A DNA stretch of 5,942 bases, taken from contig VGLX01000092.1 of assembly GCA_016866645.1 (NCBI GenBank), positions 1-5,942 on the forward strand, given 5' to 3'. Made by a program: the position numbers and the translations under genes. This stretch comes from Candidatus Woesearchaeota archaeon (GTDB lineage: Archaea; Nanobdellota; Nanobdellia; SCGC-AAA011-G17; VGLX01). Each line of letters begins with the position of its first letter. Position 1 is the stretch's first letter. Shown here in pieces: positions 1-5,047 of the stretch. The notes under the pieces are model-generated. The model was not told where the DNA came from. It worked only from the letters and a program-made list of their open reading frames with translations, and ran no database searches.

Positions 1-21
1 TCAAAAAGAAAGAAAGTTTAA
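1..21 (+). CDS. possible C-terminal tail of an upstream gene (partial)
   Basis: The first seven codons in frame 1 read SKRKKV followed by a TAA stop. A lysine/arginine-rich end is common for archaeal proteins, and the next gene starts about 90 nt later on the same strand, so this could be the end of an upstream plus-strand gene. Six residues are far too few to identify a family, and the reading could be chance. Confidence 0.22.
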   Translation, partial: SKRKKV

Positions 22-94
22 TCAAGTTTAAGGAAGGGACAACATCTTAGGATATTGTTTTTATTTTTTATTCTTGGATTAAAACGCTATACCT

Positions 95-100
95 GGAAGG
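95..100 (+). promoter_or_regulatory. Shine-Dalgarno-like site for the Nudix gene
   Basis: GGAAGG lies 8 nt before ATG 109. It is a partial match to the archaeal Shine-Dalgarno sequence and favours ATG 109 over the upstream TTG at 55. An AT-rich stretch at 58-72 could supply the TATA element for a short leader, but it is not a clean box. Confidence 0.4.
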
Positions 101-108
101 CTATTAAG

Positions 109-672
109 ATGGCAGAAGAAGTCATAGACTTAGTAGACGAAAACGGCAAGCCAACCAACCAGATAGAGTCAAAAAGAGCGGCCCACCAAAAAGGATTACG
201 GCATCAGTCTTCTCACGTATGGATCTATAATCCACAAGGTAAGGTCTTGCTTCAAAAAAGGTCAGTTAACAAAGACTCATGGCCTGGACTATGGGATGTC
301 TCGGCAGCAGGGCATGTCATACACGGTGAGACCCCAAAAGAAGCAGCTGTCAGAGAAGTGTTCGAAGAGACAGGGCTGAAAATCAACCCAAAAGACTTAG
401 AATACCTTGGTGTTGATAAAGTCTCAAGAATAATCCCAAAAGTGAACTGGACTAACAACGAATTCTACCATATCTACTTGTTAAAGTTCAACGGAAAAGC
501 CGAGCAGCTAAGGCTTCAGAAAGAAGATGTCGAAAAAGTCGAATTCTTCACGATAGACAAGATCGAGAAAGACCTGAAAGACAGCAAAGAGAACAAAAAA
601 TATGTGCCACACGGGGAATATTACCATAAGATCTTCAAGCTAGTCCGAGAAAAGACCGGGAAACAAGAATAA
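109..672 (+). CDS. Nudix hydrolase (IPP-isomerase-like/YfcD-like subgroup)
   Basis: This 187-residue protein carries a perfect Nudix box (GX5EX7REUXEEXGU) from G68 to L90, with the metal-binding core R82-E83-V84-F85-E86-E87. Nudix enzymes hydrolyse nucleoside diphosphates linked to another group, using Mg2+ or Mn2+, in the cytoplasm. The N-terminus (EVIDLVDENGKP, then an HQSSHVWIYN strand and LLQKRS) resembles the IPP-isomerase-like Nudix subgroup, which contains both isomerases and hydrolases, so the exact substrate cannot be read from sequence. I start at ATG 109: a GGAAGG ribosome-binding-like sequence lies at 95-100, and conserved-looking sequence begins at MAEEVIDLVD. The frame stays open to a TTG at 55, but the extra 18 residues look like AT-rich leader. 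It converges on the ferredoxin gene with only 9 nt between stops. Confidence 0.9.
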   Translation: MAEEVIDLVDENGKPTNQIESKRAAHQKGLRHQSSHVWIYNPQGKVLLQKRSVNKDSWPGLWDVSAAGHVIHGETPKEAAVREVFEETGLKINPKDLEYLGVDKVSRIIPKVNWTNNEFYHIYLLKFNGKAEQLRLQKEDVEKVEFFTIDKIEKDLKDSKENKKYVPHGEYYHKIFKLVREKTGKQE

Positions 673-681
673 GCAGGGCGA

Positions 682-891
682 TTAGTTTAAAGTTATCGCA
701 TGATGTTTGCAAGCGCCTACACACGCTCCACAACCTATGCATTTAGCCTTTTCAAAAATAACCAGCTTTTCTCGTTTCAAAGCGCCTACAGGGCACGCTT
801 CTACACAGCCAACGCAAGCACCGCCGCAAGTGCAAGAGGTGCATTTGCCGTCTTTCCAGCAGCACTTGTCATAGTTTATCTTTATTGCCAT
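682..891 (-). CDS. small 2[4Fe-4S]-type ferredoxin, cysteine-rich
   Basis: The product is 69 residues long with 12 cysteines. The C-terminal motif C51-x2-C54-x2-C57-x3-C61 is a classical 4Fe-4S site. The N-terminal motif ends in C26-x2-C29-x3-C33-P, but its fourth ligand must come from C22 (three-residue gap) or C20 (five-residue gap) rather than the usual two-residue gap. C10, C11, C17 and either C20 or C22 are additional and sit in a CCWKDGKCTSC segment at the N-terminus. Such proteins shuttle electrons between cytoplasmic oxidoreductases; no partner enzyme is nearby, so the pathway is unknown. ATG 891 is preceded by a TATA-like element about 27 nt upstream and by no good Shine-Dalgarno, which suggests a leaderless message. 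The gene diverges from the isomerase gene and converges on the Nudix gene. Confidence 0.9.
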   Translation of the reverse strand: MAIKINYDKCCWKDGKCTSCTCGGACVGCVEACPVGALKREKLVIFEKAKCIGCGACVGACKHHAITLN

Positions 892-913
892 ATCCTAACA
901 TTGAGATTTTTCA

Positions 914-922
914 GGTTATATT
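914..922 (-). promoter_or_regulatory. TATA box for the ferredoxin gene
   Basis: On the minus strand this reads AATATAACC within CTAATATAACC. Its centre is about 27 nt upstream of ATG 891, which places the transcription start at or next to the start codon, as in leaderless archaeal messages. Confidence 0.5.
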
Positions 923-940
923 AGTTATGATTTCGATATT

Positions 941-949
941 CTTATATAC
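941..949 (+). promoter_or_regulatory. TATA box for the sugar isomerase-like gene
   Basis: CTTATATAC is a strong archaeal TATA element centred about 26 nt before ATG 971. No Shine-Dalgarno lies between them, so transcription and translation probably start at the same place. Read on the minus strand it is GTATATAAG, so it could also help the divergent ferredoxin promoter. Confidence 0.62.
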
Positions 950-970
950 AAAACTGCCCCAATCATTAGT

Positions 971-1777
971 ATGAGCCTAAGATTCGGTTTCATGATAACA
1001 GGCAAGCCCATAGAAAAAGAGTTTGCAAACGCTAAACGTTCCGGAATAAGCCATATAGAGATAGACCTGATGGAAGAGCATTCTTTTATAGAAAGTTTTG
1101 ACGATAAAAGAGCTGATAAGATAAGGCTCTTAGCGAAACAGCACAGGATATCCTTAAGCCTGCACGTCCCATACACCCTCAACCTAGCAGAGTTCTTGCC
1201 ATCAATCAGAAAGTCTAACATAGACTACATGAAAAGAAGTATAATACTCGCACACAAACTAGAAGCAACACACATAACCACACATATAGGCTACTGCAAC
1301 ATGATGCTGTCACAGCCCTGGCTGAAAAAAGAAGCTACTGACAGGCTTATCAGCTCATTAAAAGAAATCTTGCAGTACTGCAAGAGATACAAAGTATGCC
1401 TAGCCTTAGAGAACGTAAACCCTATGCCCGATGACTCAGAGTTCTTCTACATCGGAGATAACATAAAAGAGCTGAAAAGGCTATACAAAGCCATCAATTC
1501 ACAATATTTGAAAATGTGCTTAGACGTAGGGCATGCCCACACAAATGAAGGTGTAGCCGAATACATAAAGGCGTTCAAAAGCAAGATAGTCGCAGTGCAC
1601 TACCATGACAATCATGGAAAATACGACGAGCACTTAGCCATGGGAGACGGAACAATCGACTGGGAACGAACTGCGAAAGAGTTCAAGAAGATACGTTTCG
1701 AAGGGCCTTTCATCTCTGAGATCTATTCAAAGACTGTCAAAGAGTCTAAAGAAGACTTAGAGCATTACTTCTTATAA
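971..1777 (+). CDS. sugar phosphate isomerase/epimerase-like TIM-barrel protein (AP endonuclease family 2 fold)
   Basis: The 268-residue length and the series of strand-end motifs fit the xylose isomerase-like TIM-barrel superfamily, which includes sugar epimerases and endonuclease IV. Visible candidate metal or substrate residues are H65 (LHVPY), H105 (THIGY), E147 (ALENVN), D185 and H188 (LDVGHAH), H210 and H212 (VHYHDN), H221 and D226 (HLAMGDGTIDW) and E250 (ISEIY). These match the divalent-metal site expected for the family. The GDGTIDW motif is typical of the sugar isomerase branch; endonuclease IV is the main alternative but its full set of nine zinc ligands and typical length of around 280 or more are not evident. 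The substrate is unknown. ATG 971 sits 26 nt after a TATA box, so the message is probably leaderless. The stop codon overlaps the next promoter element. Confidence 0.85.
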   Translation: MSLRFGFMITGKPIEKEFANAKRSGISHIEIDLMEEHSFIESFDDKRADKIRLLAKQHRISLSLHVPYTLNLAEFLPSIRKSNIDYMKRSIILAHKLEATHITTHIGYCNMMLSQPWLKKEATDRLISSLKEILQYCKRYKVCLALENVNPMPDDSEFFYIGDNIKELKRLYKAINSQYLKMCLDVGHAHTNEGVAEYIKAFKSKIVAVHYHDNHGKYDEHLAMGDGTIDWERTAKEFKKIRFEGPFISEIYSKTVKESKEDLEHYFL

Positions 1778-1779
1778 AA
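1772..1779 (+). promoter_or_regulatory. TATA box overlapping the isomerase stop codon
   Basis: TTATAAAA spans the last codon and stop of the upstream gene. Its centre at about 1775 predicts a transcription start near 1800, at the left arm of the 1795-1930 inverted repeat. It could drive either a free-standing RNA or the leader of the DUF475 gene. Confidence 0.45.
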
Positions 1780-1794
1780 AGTTTTATTAAACCC

Positions 1795-1930
1795 GGCTCG
1801 ATTGCAAGTTTTTCATTGCCCTCAAAGACTGAAATGATGGCTCGGTCGCGATGCCATTTCTATCGTCGGAATCTCAGAATCGCAGTTTATACGGCTTATC
1901 CGTCAATAATATTGAACTTGCAATCAAGCC
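1795..1930 (+). ncRNA. candidate structured RNA or 5' leader, closed by a 16-bp inverted repeat
   Basis: GGCTCGATTGCAAGTT (1795-1810) and AACTTGCAATCAAGCC (1915-1930) are complementary at 15 of 16 positions. Inside are a hairpin at 1831-1860 (GAA, a 3-nt bulge, ATGGC, TCG; loop GTCG; CGA, a bulged T, GCCAT, TTC) and a small ACGG/CCGT hairpin at 1891-1903, giving a multi-branched fold. On the plus strand a TATA box lies 20-25 nt upstream, and the element ends 30 nt before the DUF475/TerC-like start, so it may be a cis-acting leader. On the minus strand the single mismatch becomes a G.U pair and the 3' flank is T-rich (terminator-like), so the strand is not settled. I do not recognise it as tRNA, 5S, SRP, box C/D or a known riboswitch. 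Confidence 0.42.
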
Positions 1931-1960
1931 TTAAACCCATAAACTCAAAATTCCACAAAC

Positions 1961-2242
1961 ATGGACATAATACTGATCATAATCACAGTGCTTGGGCTTT
2001 GCCTATTCGAGACTATCAGCAGCATAGACAACGCGATAATCAACGCTGAAGTCCTGTCAACGATGAAGGCTAAAGCCAGGAAGTGGTTTCTTCTTCGGGG
2101 CATGCTCATCGCGGTCTTCCTCCTAAGAGGCTTGCTTCCTTGGGCTATAGTATGGGCGACTACTCCTAGCCTCGGCGGTCATTCTTTTGGTTATCCTCCC
2201 TACTTCTTGAGCGTTGAGCAGAGCATACGTATCCGATGTTAA
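1961..2242 (+). pseudogene. DUF475/TerC-like membrane protein, N-terminal fragment
   Basis: The first 72 residues (to about position 2176) fit the start of the DUF475 family of TerC-like membrane proteins: a first membrane helix at residues 1-17, then FETISSIDNAIINAEVL and a second helix at 44-68 ending RGLLPWAIVWATTPSLG. Family members are several times longer with multiple membrane helices; TerC relatives are linked to metal-ion export or metal homeostasis. After G72 the frame continues for 21 residues (HSFGYPPYF onwards) that look unlike the family and then stops at 2242. No 3' remainder appears elsewhere in the window. The fragment is followed directly by a tyrosine recombinase, so disruption by integration or an associated deletion is the simplest explanation. 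ATG 1961 is the natural start and lacks a Shine-Dalgarno. A TTAAAC element near 1931 could serve as a weak TATA box. Confidence 0.75.
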
Positions 2243-2248
2243 GTAGCC

Positions 2249-2254
2249 ATATAA
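2249..2254 (+). promoter_or_regulatory. TATA box for recombinase 1
   Basis: ATATAA, within CCATATAAGGC, is centred about 29 nt upstream of ATG 2281. It would start transcription at about 2277, giving an almost leaderless message and supporting ATG 2281 rather than the in-frame ATG at 2236. Confidence 0.45.
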
Positions 2255-2262
2255 GGCTTGGT

Positions 2263-2268
2263 GGAGGT
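2263..2268 (+). promoter_or_regulatory. Shine-Dalgarno facing an ATG-TAA start-stop, upstream of recombinase 1
   Basis: GGAGGT lies 5 nt before ATG 2274, which is followed at once by TAA (2277-2279). The recombinase ATG is at 2281, one base after that stop and 12 nt from the Shine-Dalgarno. If this region is transcribed, ribosomes would be placed on a one-codon reading frame just before the gene. Confidence 0.3.
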
Positions 2269-2280
2269 TTAATATGTAAA

Positions 2281-3438
2281 ATGGAAGAGAAAATCGATAT
2301 CCACAACAGGGACCGTGAGTACGAGCGGGAGATGGACAAGTTAGAGTCAGACGCAAGTATGGATGTTAAGGATAAGGAACTGATTCTCAGGTTTGTATGG
2401 GATTGTAAAATCGGAAAAACACAATGCGGAAAATCGAAAAAGAAAGTCGGGAAAGCAAGGATACTGAAATACATCCAAAACCTCAGAATAATCTCAAAAT
2501 GGGTCGGCAAACCATTGGATCAGTTGAACCAAGAGGATATGGAAAAGCTGGTCTACGGTATCGAAGAGGATGTTTATAAAAACAGAGAGAAGAATTACAG
2601 TGAGGAAACAAAAGCAGATTATAAGAAAACGTTACGGAAGTTCTACAGGTGGCTTGGAAAACCAGGGCTAGTTGATTTCATAAGTCTGATTGTGAAGCCG
2701 AAAGACGTTCCCGCCCTGAAAAGAGAGGAAGTCGAGACGATGATAAACTCGACGCCAAGCATGGTGATGAAAGCAGGGATAATGACTTTGTTTGATGGTG
2801 GTCTGAGAATAGAAGAATTCCTAAACTTGCGCATAAAGGACTTAACAAAGGAGAAATATGGAAACGATAATGATTGTTACTGGATTGATATAAGATTTTC
2901 AAAGACCTTCGCAAGAAAAATACCATTGCCCCTATGCACTGAGCATCTGAAAGACTGGTTATACAAACATCCAGACAAAGAAAATCTCGACTCTCAGTTG
3001 TTCCCTTTTTCCTATCCAGCTTTTATGAAAAGGCTCAAGACATTAGGAAGTAACGCCCTGAAAAAGAAAGTAACGCCTCACATGCTGAGACACAGCTCAG
3101 CCACTTACTGGGCAGCTAAGATGAACAGGTATGAGTTATGCGCCAAGTATGGATGGGCTTTCAGCAGCGACATGCCTGACAGGTACATAAAAAGGAAAGG
3201 AATAATCTTTCAAGAGCTTGCTGAAAAAGGTGATGTAGACACAACAACCAAGCTCCAAAAAGAAAACATCCTCCTTAAAGAGAAAATCGAGAACTTAGAG
3301 CATAATTGCAAACGATTCACAAAAGCCTTAGAGTTCCTCATGCCGATAGCCCTAGAAAAAGTTGATGATGAAGACTTTACCCACAAGCAGATAGAAAAAA
3401 CAAAGAAACGCCTACACCAACTGAAATCATACAATTAA
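2281..3438 (+). CDS. tyrosine recombinase/integrase with C-terminal coiled coil (recombinase 1)
   Basis: The 385-residue protein has the two-domain layout of tyrosine recombinases. A helical core-binding (SAM-like) domain at about residues 55-127 is followed by the catalytic domain at about 145-310. All catalytic positions can be seen: R176 (GGLRIEE), K208 (FSKT), H267-x-x-R270 (HMLRH), W292 in place of the second His, and the nucleophile Y302 (DRYI). It should cut and rejoin DNA strands through a 3'-phosphotyrosine link. Residues 321-350 are heptad-like and suggest a coiled coil, possibly for oligomerisation. I start at ATG 2281 because of the TATA spacing; the frame is open from ATG 2236, but that would add 15 residues overlapping the promoter. 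It sits directly after the broken DUF475 gene and 55 nt before recombinase 2, and appears intact. Confidence 0.9.
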   Translation: MEEKIDIHNRDREYEREMDKLESDASMDVKDKELILRFVWDCKIGKTQCGKSKKKVGKARILKYIQNLRIISKWVGKPLDQLNQEDMEKLVYGIEEDVYKNREKNYSEETKADYKKTLRKFYRWLGKPGLVDFISLIVKPKDVPALKREEVETMINSTPSMVMKAGIMTLFDGGLRIEEFLNLRIKDLTKEKYGNDNDCYWIDIRFSKTFARKIPLPLCTEHLKDWLYKHPDKENLDSQLFPFSYPAFMKRLKTLGSNALKKKVTPHMLRHSSATYWAAKMNRYELCAKYGWAFSSDMPDRYIKRKGIIFQELAEKGDVDTTTKLQKENILLKEKIENLEHNCKRFTKALEFLMPIALEKVDDEDFTHKQIEKTKKRLHQLKSYN

Positions 3439-3452
3439 GGATGTCAAAGCGG

Positions 3453-3460
3453 TTTAAATA
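3453..3460 (+). promoter_or_regulatory. TATA box for recombinase 2
   Basis: TTTAAATA is centred near 3457. A start about 26 nt downstream falls at 3483-3485, next to GTG 3485 and 9-11 nt before ATG 3494. Recombinase 2 therefore seems to have its own promoter rather than depending on read-through from recombinase 1. Confidence 0.5.
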
Positions 3461-3493
3461 GATTTATGCAAATAATGTAAACTTGTGATTAAG

Positions 3494-4698
3494 ATGGAAG
3501 AAAGAAAAAAAGTATTGAGCTACGAAGAGATAGAAGACAATATATTGCGTAGACGGATAGATCTAAACATAAACAAATTACCGCTATGTCAAAGAAAAAG
3601 CGTCGTAGACTTCACAAATTATCAATTACTCAAGGGATACACAAGAGGGACTGTGCTTTTTGGCATTACTAAAGTCATTGAATTATTAAAACATGCTCAA
3701 AAGCTGCCAGAAGAGCTAACAAGGGAAGATATTAATAATTATTTGGTTGCGAAAAACAATCTTAACCAAAGAACAAGGGTAAGATATTTTACAGTGATCA
3801 AAAACTTCGTCAAATGGTTAAAAAAGGAAGAATGTGCAGCAGATATGGACATTAAAGCACCACTTAAGATAAAACTCCCTGAAGAAATACTGACTATAGA
3901 GGAAATAAAACGAATCATAGAATCGACCACAAATTATAGAGACAGAGCACTAATATTTACCTTATACGAAACCGCGGCAAGGGCCGGAGAAATTCTCAGT
4001 TTGAAGATAAAACACGTCACTTTTGACGACAATGATGCCAAATACTGCTTCCGAACAGCAAAACAGATCCAAGAGTATTAAGAGTTGTCAGATGCGTCCC
4101 AGATTTGAGAAAATGGATAGAATATCATCCTGACAAAAGCAATCCAAACTCACCTCTTTGGGTAAACATACAGTCCTACAAAGAAAAGGCTGTAGGAAGT
4201 TCGGGAATAAAGGCGATAGTGAAAGCAGCTGCGAGTAGAGCTAAGATCAAAAAAAGAGTGTACCCGCACCTATTTAGGCATTCTAGGTTAACCGAGCTGG
4301 CCAAAAGAGGCCTTAATGAGGTCCAAGTGAGGATTATTGCAGGGTGGAGCAAATCCAGCTTCATGCCTGAAGTCTACGTTCACTTATCAGGTGCTGATGT
4401 AGAAGACAAAATATTAGAATTAGAGGGCGTGAAAAAGCAAGAATCTCAAAAAGAAAGAGATTTGCTCAAGACAATTTCCTGTTGGAGATGTGGCGAAGAA
4501 AATAGCGCTGCATCAAGATTCTGTAACAAGTGTGGCGCGGAATTAGATGAAGACAAACGAATGCGCGATAGAAACAAGGTGATAGAAGAAATAAAGAACG
4601 TAGATTTTAATGACCTTGAGCAACTAAAGGAACAGATAATAAAACTTTTTGAAAAAGGAAAACTATCGATAAGTTCAAGCGAAAATCTCACAAAATAA
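3494..4698 (+). pseudogene. XerA-like tyrosine recombinase with zinc ribbon, frameshifted (recombinase 2)
   Basis: Two overlapping frames together encode one recombinase of about 401 residues. The first part (3494-4081 before its stop) has the helical DNA-binding domain (residues 38-115) and the first catalytic arginine (R163 in AARAGEILSL). The second part continues in another frame from about 4042, reading ILLPNSKT, VPDLRKWIEYHPD, then HLFRH (His and Arg), W and Y (GWSKSSFMPEVYVHL), so the full catalytic set is split by the shift. Inserting one A in the AAA at 4040-4042 restores a continuous frame. The C-terminus has a zinc ribbon, CWRCG and CNKCG separated by 10 residues. The family resolves or integrates DNA; with the shift, no active full-length product is expected unless the base is a sequencing error or ribosomes slip. 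ATG 3494 is the likely start; GTG 3485 fits a leaderless start slightly better. Neither half alone would be active. Confidence 0.85.
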
Positions 4699-4700
4699 AG

Positions 4701-4710
4701 AGGAGGTGAT
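4701..4710 (+). promoter_or_regulatory. full-length Shine-Dalgarno sequence
   Basis: AGGAGGTGAT is a complete complement of the usual archaeal 16S rRNA 3' end (ATCACCTCCT). It begins 3 nt after the recombinase 2 stop codon. No ATG, GTG or TTG lies at the expected distance downstream; the codon there is ATA at 4715. Confidence 0.7.
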
Positions 4711-4834
4711 AAAGATACGAGAACAAAAGGAAAAGAGAAGGCTTAGAGACTTTGCAAGCATTGATAAGTACTTAGACACTATAATCTGCGAAGCAGCTGA
4801 AGAATACTTAAAAAGGAAGGAAAACCAAAGTTAA
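4706..4834 (+). CDS. micro-ORF of about 40 residues, start uncertain, possible small DNA-binding protein
   Basis: A short frame begins MIKIREQKEKRRLRDF and ends EEYLKRKENQS with a TAA at 4832-4834. Its composition is coding-like: a basic N-terminus, then an amphipathic helix (IDKYLDTIICEAAEEYLKRK). The helix faintly recalls the second helix of ribbon-helix-helix regulators (pattern xELIREAxEEYLKRK), so an Xis-like or antitoxin-like role is possible, but this is a weak resemblance. GTG 4706 is the only standard start in frame, yet it lies inside the Shine-Dalgarno. The well-spaced codon is ATA 4715, which may be a mutated ATG, so the gene could be dead. It follows the recombinase 2 stop by 7 nt, as in a translationally coupled operon, and a shortened second copy follows it. 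Confidence 0.45.
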   Translation: MIKIREQKEKRRLRDFASIDKYLDTIICEAAEEYLKRKENQS

Positions 4835-4866
4835 AAGTCTTTTAGGACACAACTTATGAGAACTAT
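4817..4866 (+). repeat. direct repeat, copy 1
   Basis: This 50-bp stretch matches 4921-4970 with 5 mismatches; the inner 41 bp (4826-4866) have only 3. It covers the last codons of the micro-ORF (ending QS and stop) and about 30 nt beyond, including the perfect AAAAGTCTTTT near-palindrome and a CTTATGAG core. The two copies are offset by 104 bp. Confidence 0.85.
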
Positions 4867-4867
4867 T

Positions 4868-4938
4868 AGGAGGTCTTGACAAGAAGTGACCGAAAAGACA
4901 ATACAGAATCGATTAAAATAAAAGAAAAACAAAGTTAA
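4868..4938 (+). pseudogene. shortened second copy of the micro-ORF
   Basis: A Shine-Dalgarno (AGGAGGT, 4868-4874) is followed by a frame reading RSDRKDNTESIKIKEKQS and a TAA at 4936-4938, in register with the stop of the first micro-ORF. The end KIKEKQS parallels KRKENQS. TTG 4876 is the only possible start but stands 1 nt from the Shine-Dalgarno. From Shine-Dalgarno to repeat end this unit is 103 nt against 166 nt for the first, a difference of 63 nt (21 codons). It is probably a tandem duplicate with an in-frame internal deletion, now degenerate. Confidence 0.4.
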
Positions 4939-4970
4939 AAGTCTTTTCAGACACAACTCATGAGAACTAT
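4921..4970 (+). repeat. direct repeat, copy 2
   Basis: This is the partner of 4817-4866. Here the core is the perfect palindrome CTCATGAG. The copies end at the same AGAACTAT; after copy 1 a Shine-Dalgarno follows immediately, while after copy 2 the sequence runs into the terminator region. Confidence 0.85.
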
Positions 4971-4987
4971 AAAGAAAAATCGGGAGC

Positions 4988-5029
4988 CCTTTTAAAAGGA
5001 GGCAGATCCTTCTTCGAAGGACTCCTTTT
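4988..5029 (-). terminator. composite hairpin terminator between convergent transcripts
   Basis: An outer stem AAAAGGAG (4994-5001) with CTCCTTTT (5022-5029) encloses an inner hairpin CCTTC-TTC-GAAGG (5008-5020). On the minus strand it is followed by ATTTTTCTTT and preceded by a TTATTATTTTTTT run just after the surface-protein stop at 5048, so it best serves that gene. On the plus strand the T-rich stretch begins near 5043. An overlapping palindrome CCTTTTAAAAGG (4988-4999) competes with the outer stem. The rest of the 4971-5047 interval shows nothing else. Confidence 0.6.
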
Positions 5030-5047
5030 GAAAAAAATAATAAGTTT

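Larger units (their letters stand above)
2177..4970. mobile_element. probable integrated cassette with two tyrosine recombinases (boundaries approximate)
   Basis: The left limit is where DUF475 homology ends (about 2177). The content is two tyrosine recombinases in tandem on the plus strand, then two micro-ORF units. The right limit is set at the end of the second repeat unit only because the next feature is a terminator and a minus-strand chromosomal-looking gene. No attachment-site duplication flanking the cassette could be found by eye, so the extent is a guess and the element may be a degraded remnant. Confidence 0.4.

Noticed and set aside
55..108. TTG-initiated extension of the Nudix gene by 18 residues
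   Set aside because: The added residues (MFLFFILGLK onward) are coded by an AT-rich leader-like stretch, and ATG 109 has a Shine-Dalgarno-like site 8 nt upstream.
706..717. 12-bp match GTTTGCAAGCGC with its reverse complement at 5880-5891
   Set aside because: About two such 12-mer matches are expected by chance in a window this size, and both lie within coding sequence.
1829..1841. CTGA followed by ATGATGG, resembling the D'/C' pair of a box C/D guide RNA
   Set aside because: No matching C box upstream or D box downstream at guide spacing; the bases are better explained by the 1831-1860 hairpin.
1795..1960. Known Mn2+ riboswitch (yybP-ykoY) in front of the TerC-like gene
   Set aside because: I could not find the conserved loop sequences of that class; only the gene context fits.
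1816..2049. 77-codon plus-strand frame across the 1795-1930 element
   Set aside because: It has no Shine-Dalgarno or coding-like composition and overlaps the well-supported DUF475 start in another frame.
2123..2510. Minus-strand frames across the DUF475 break and recombinase start
   Set aside because: Arg/Ser-rich translations without family features; they are antisense shadows of the plus-strand genes.
4817..4970. CRISPR-like repeat array
   Set aside because: Only two copies, each covering the end of a reading frame; spacing and content fit a tandem gene duplication rather than a repeat-spacer array.
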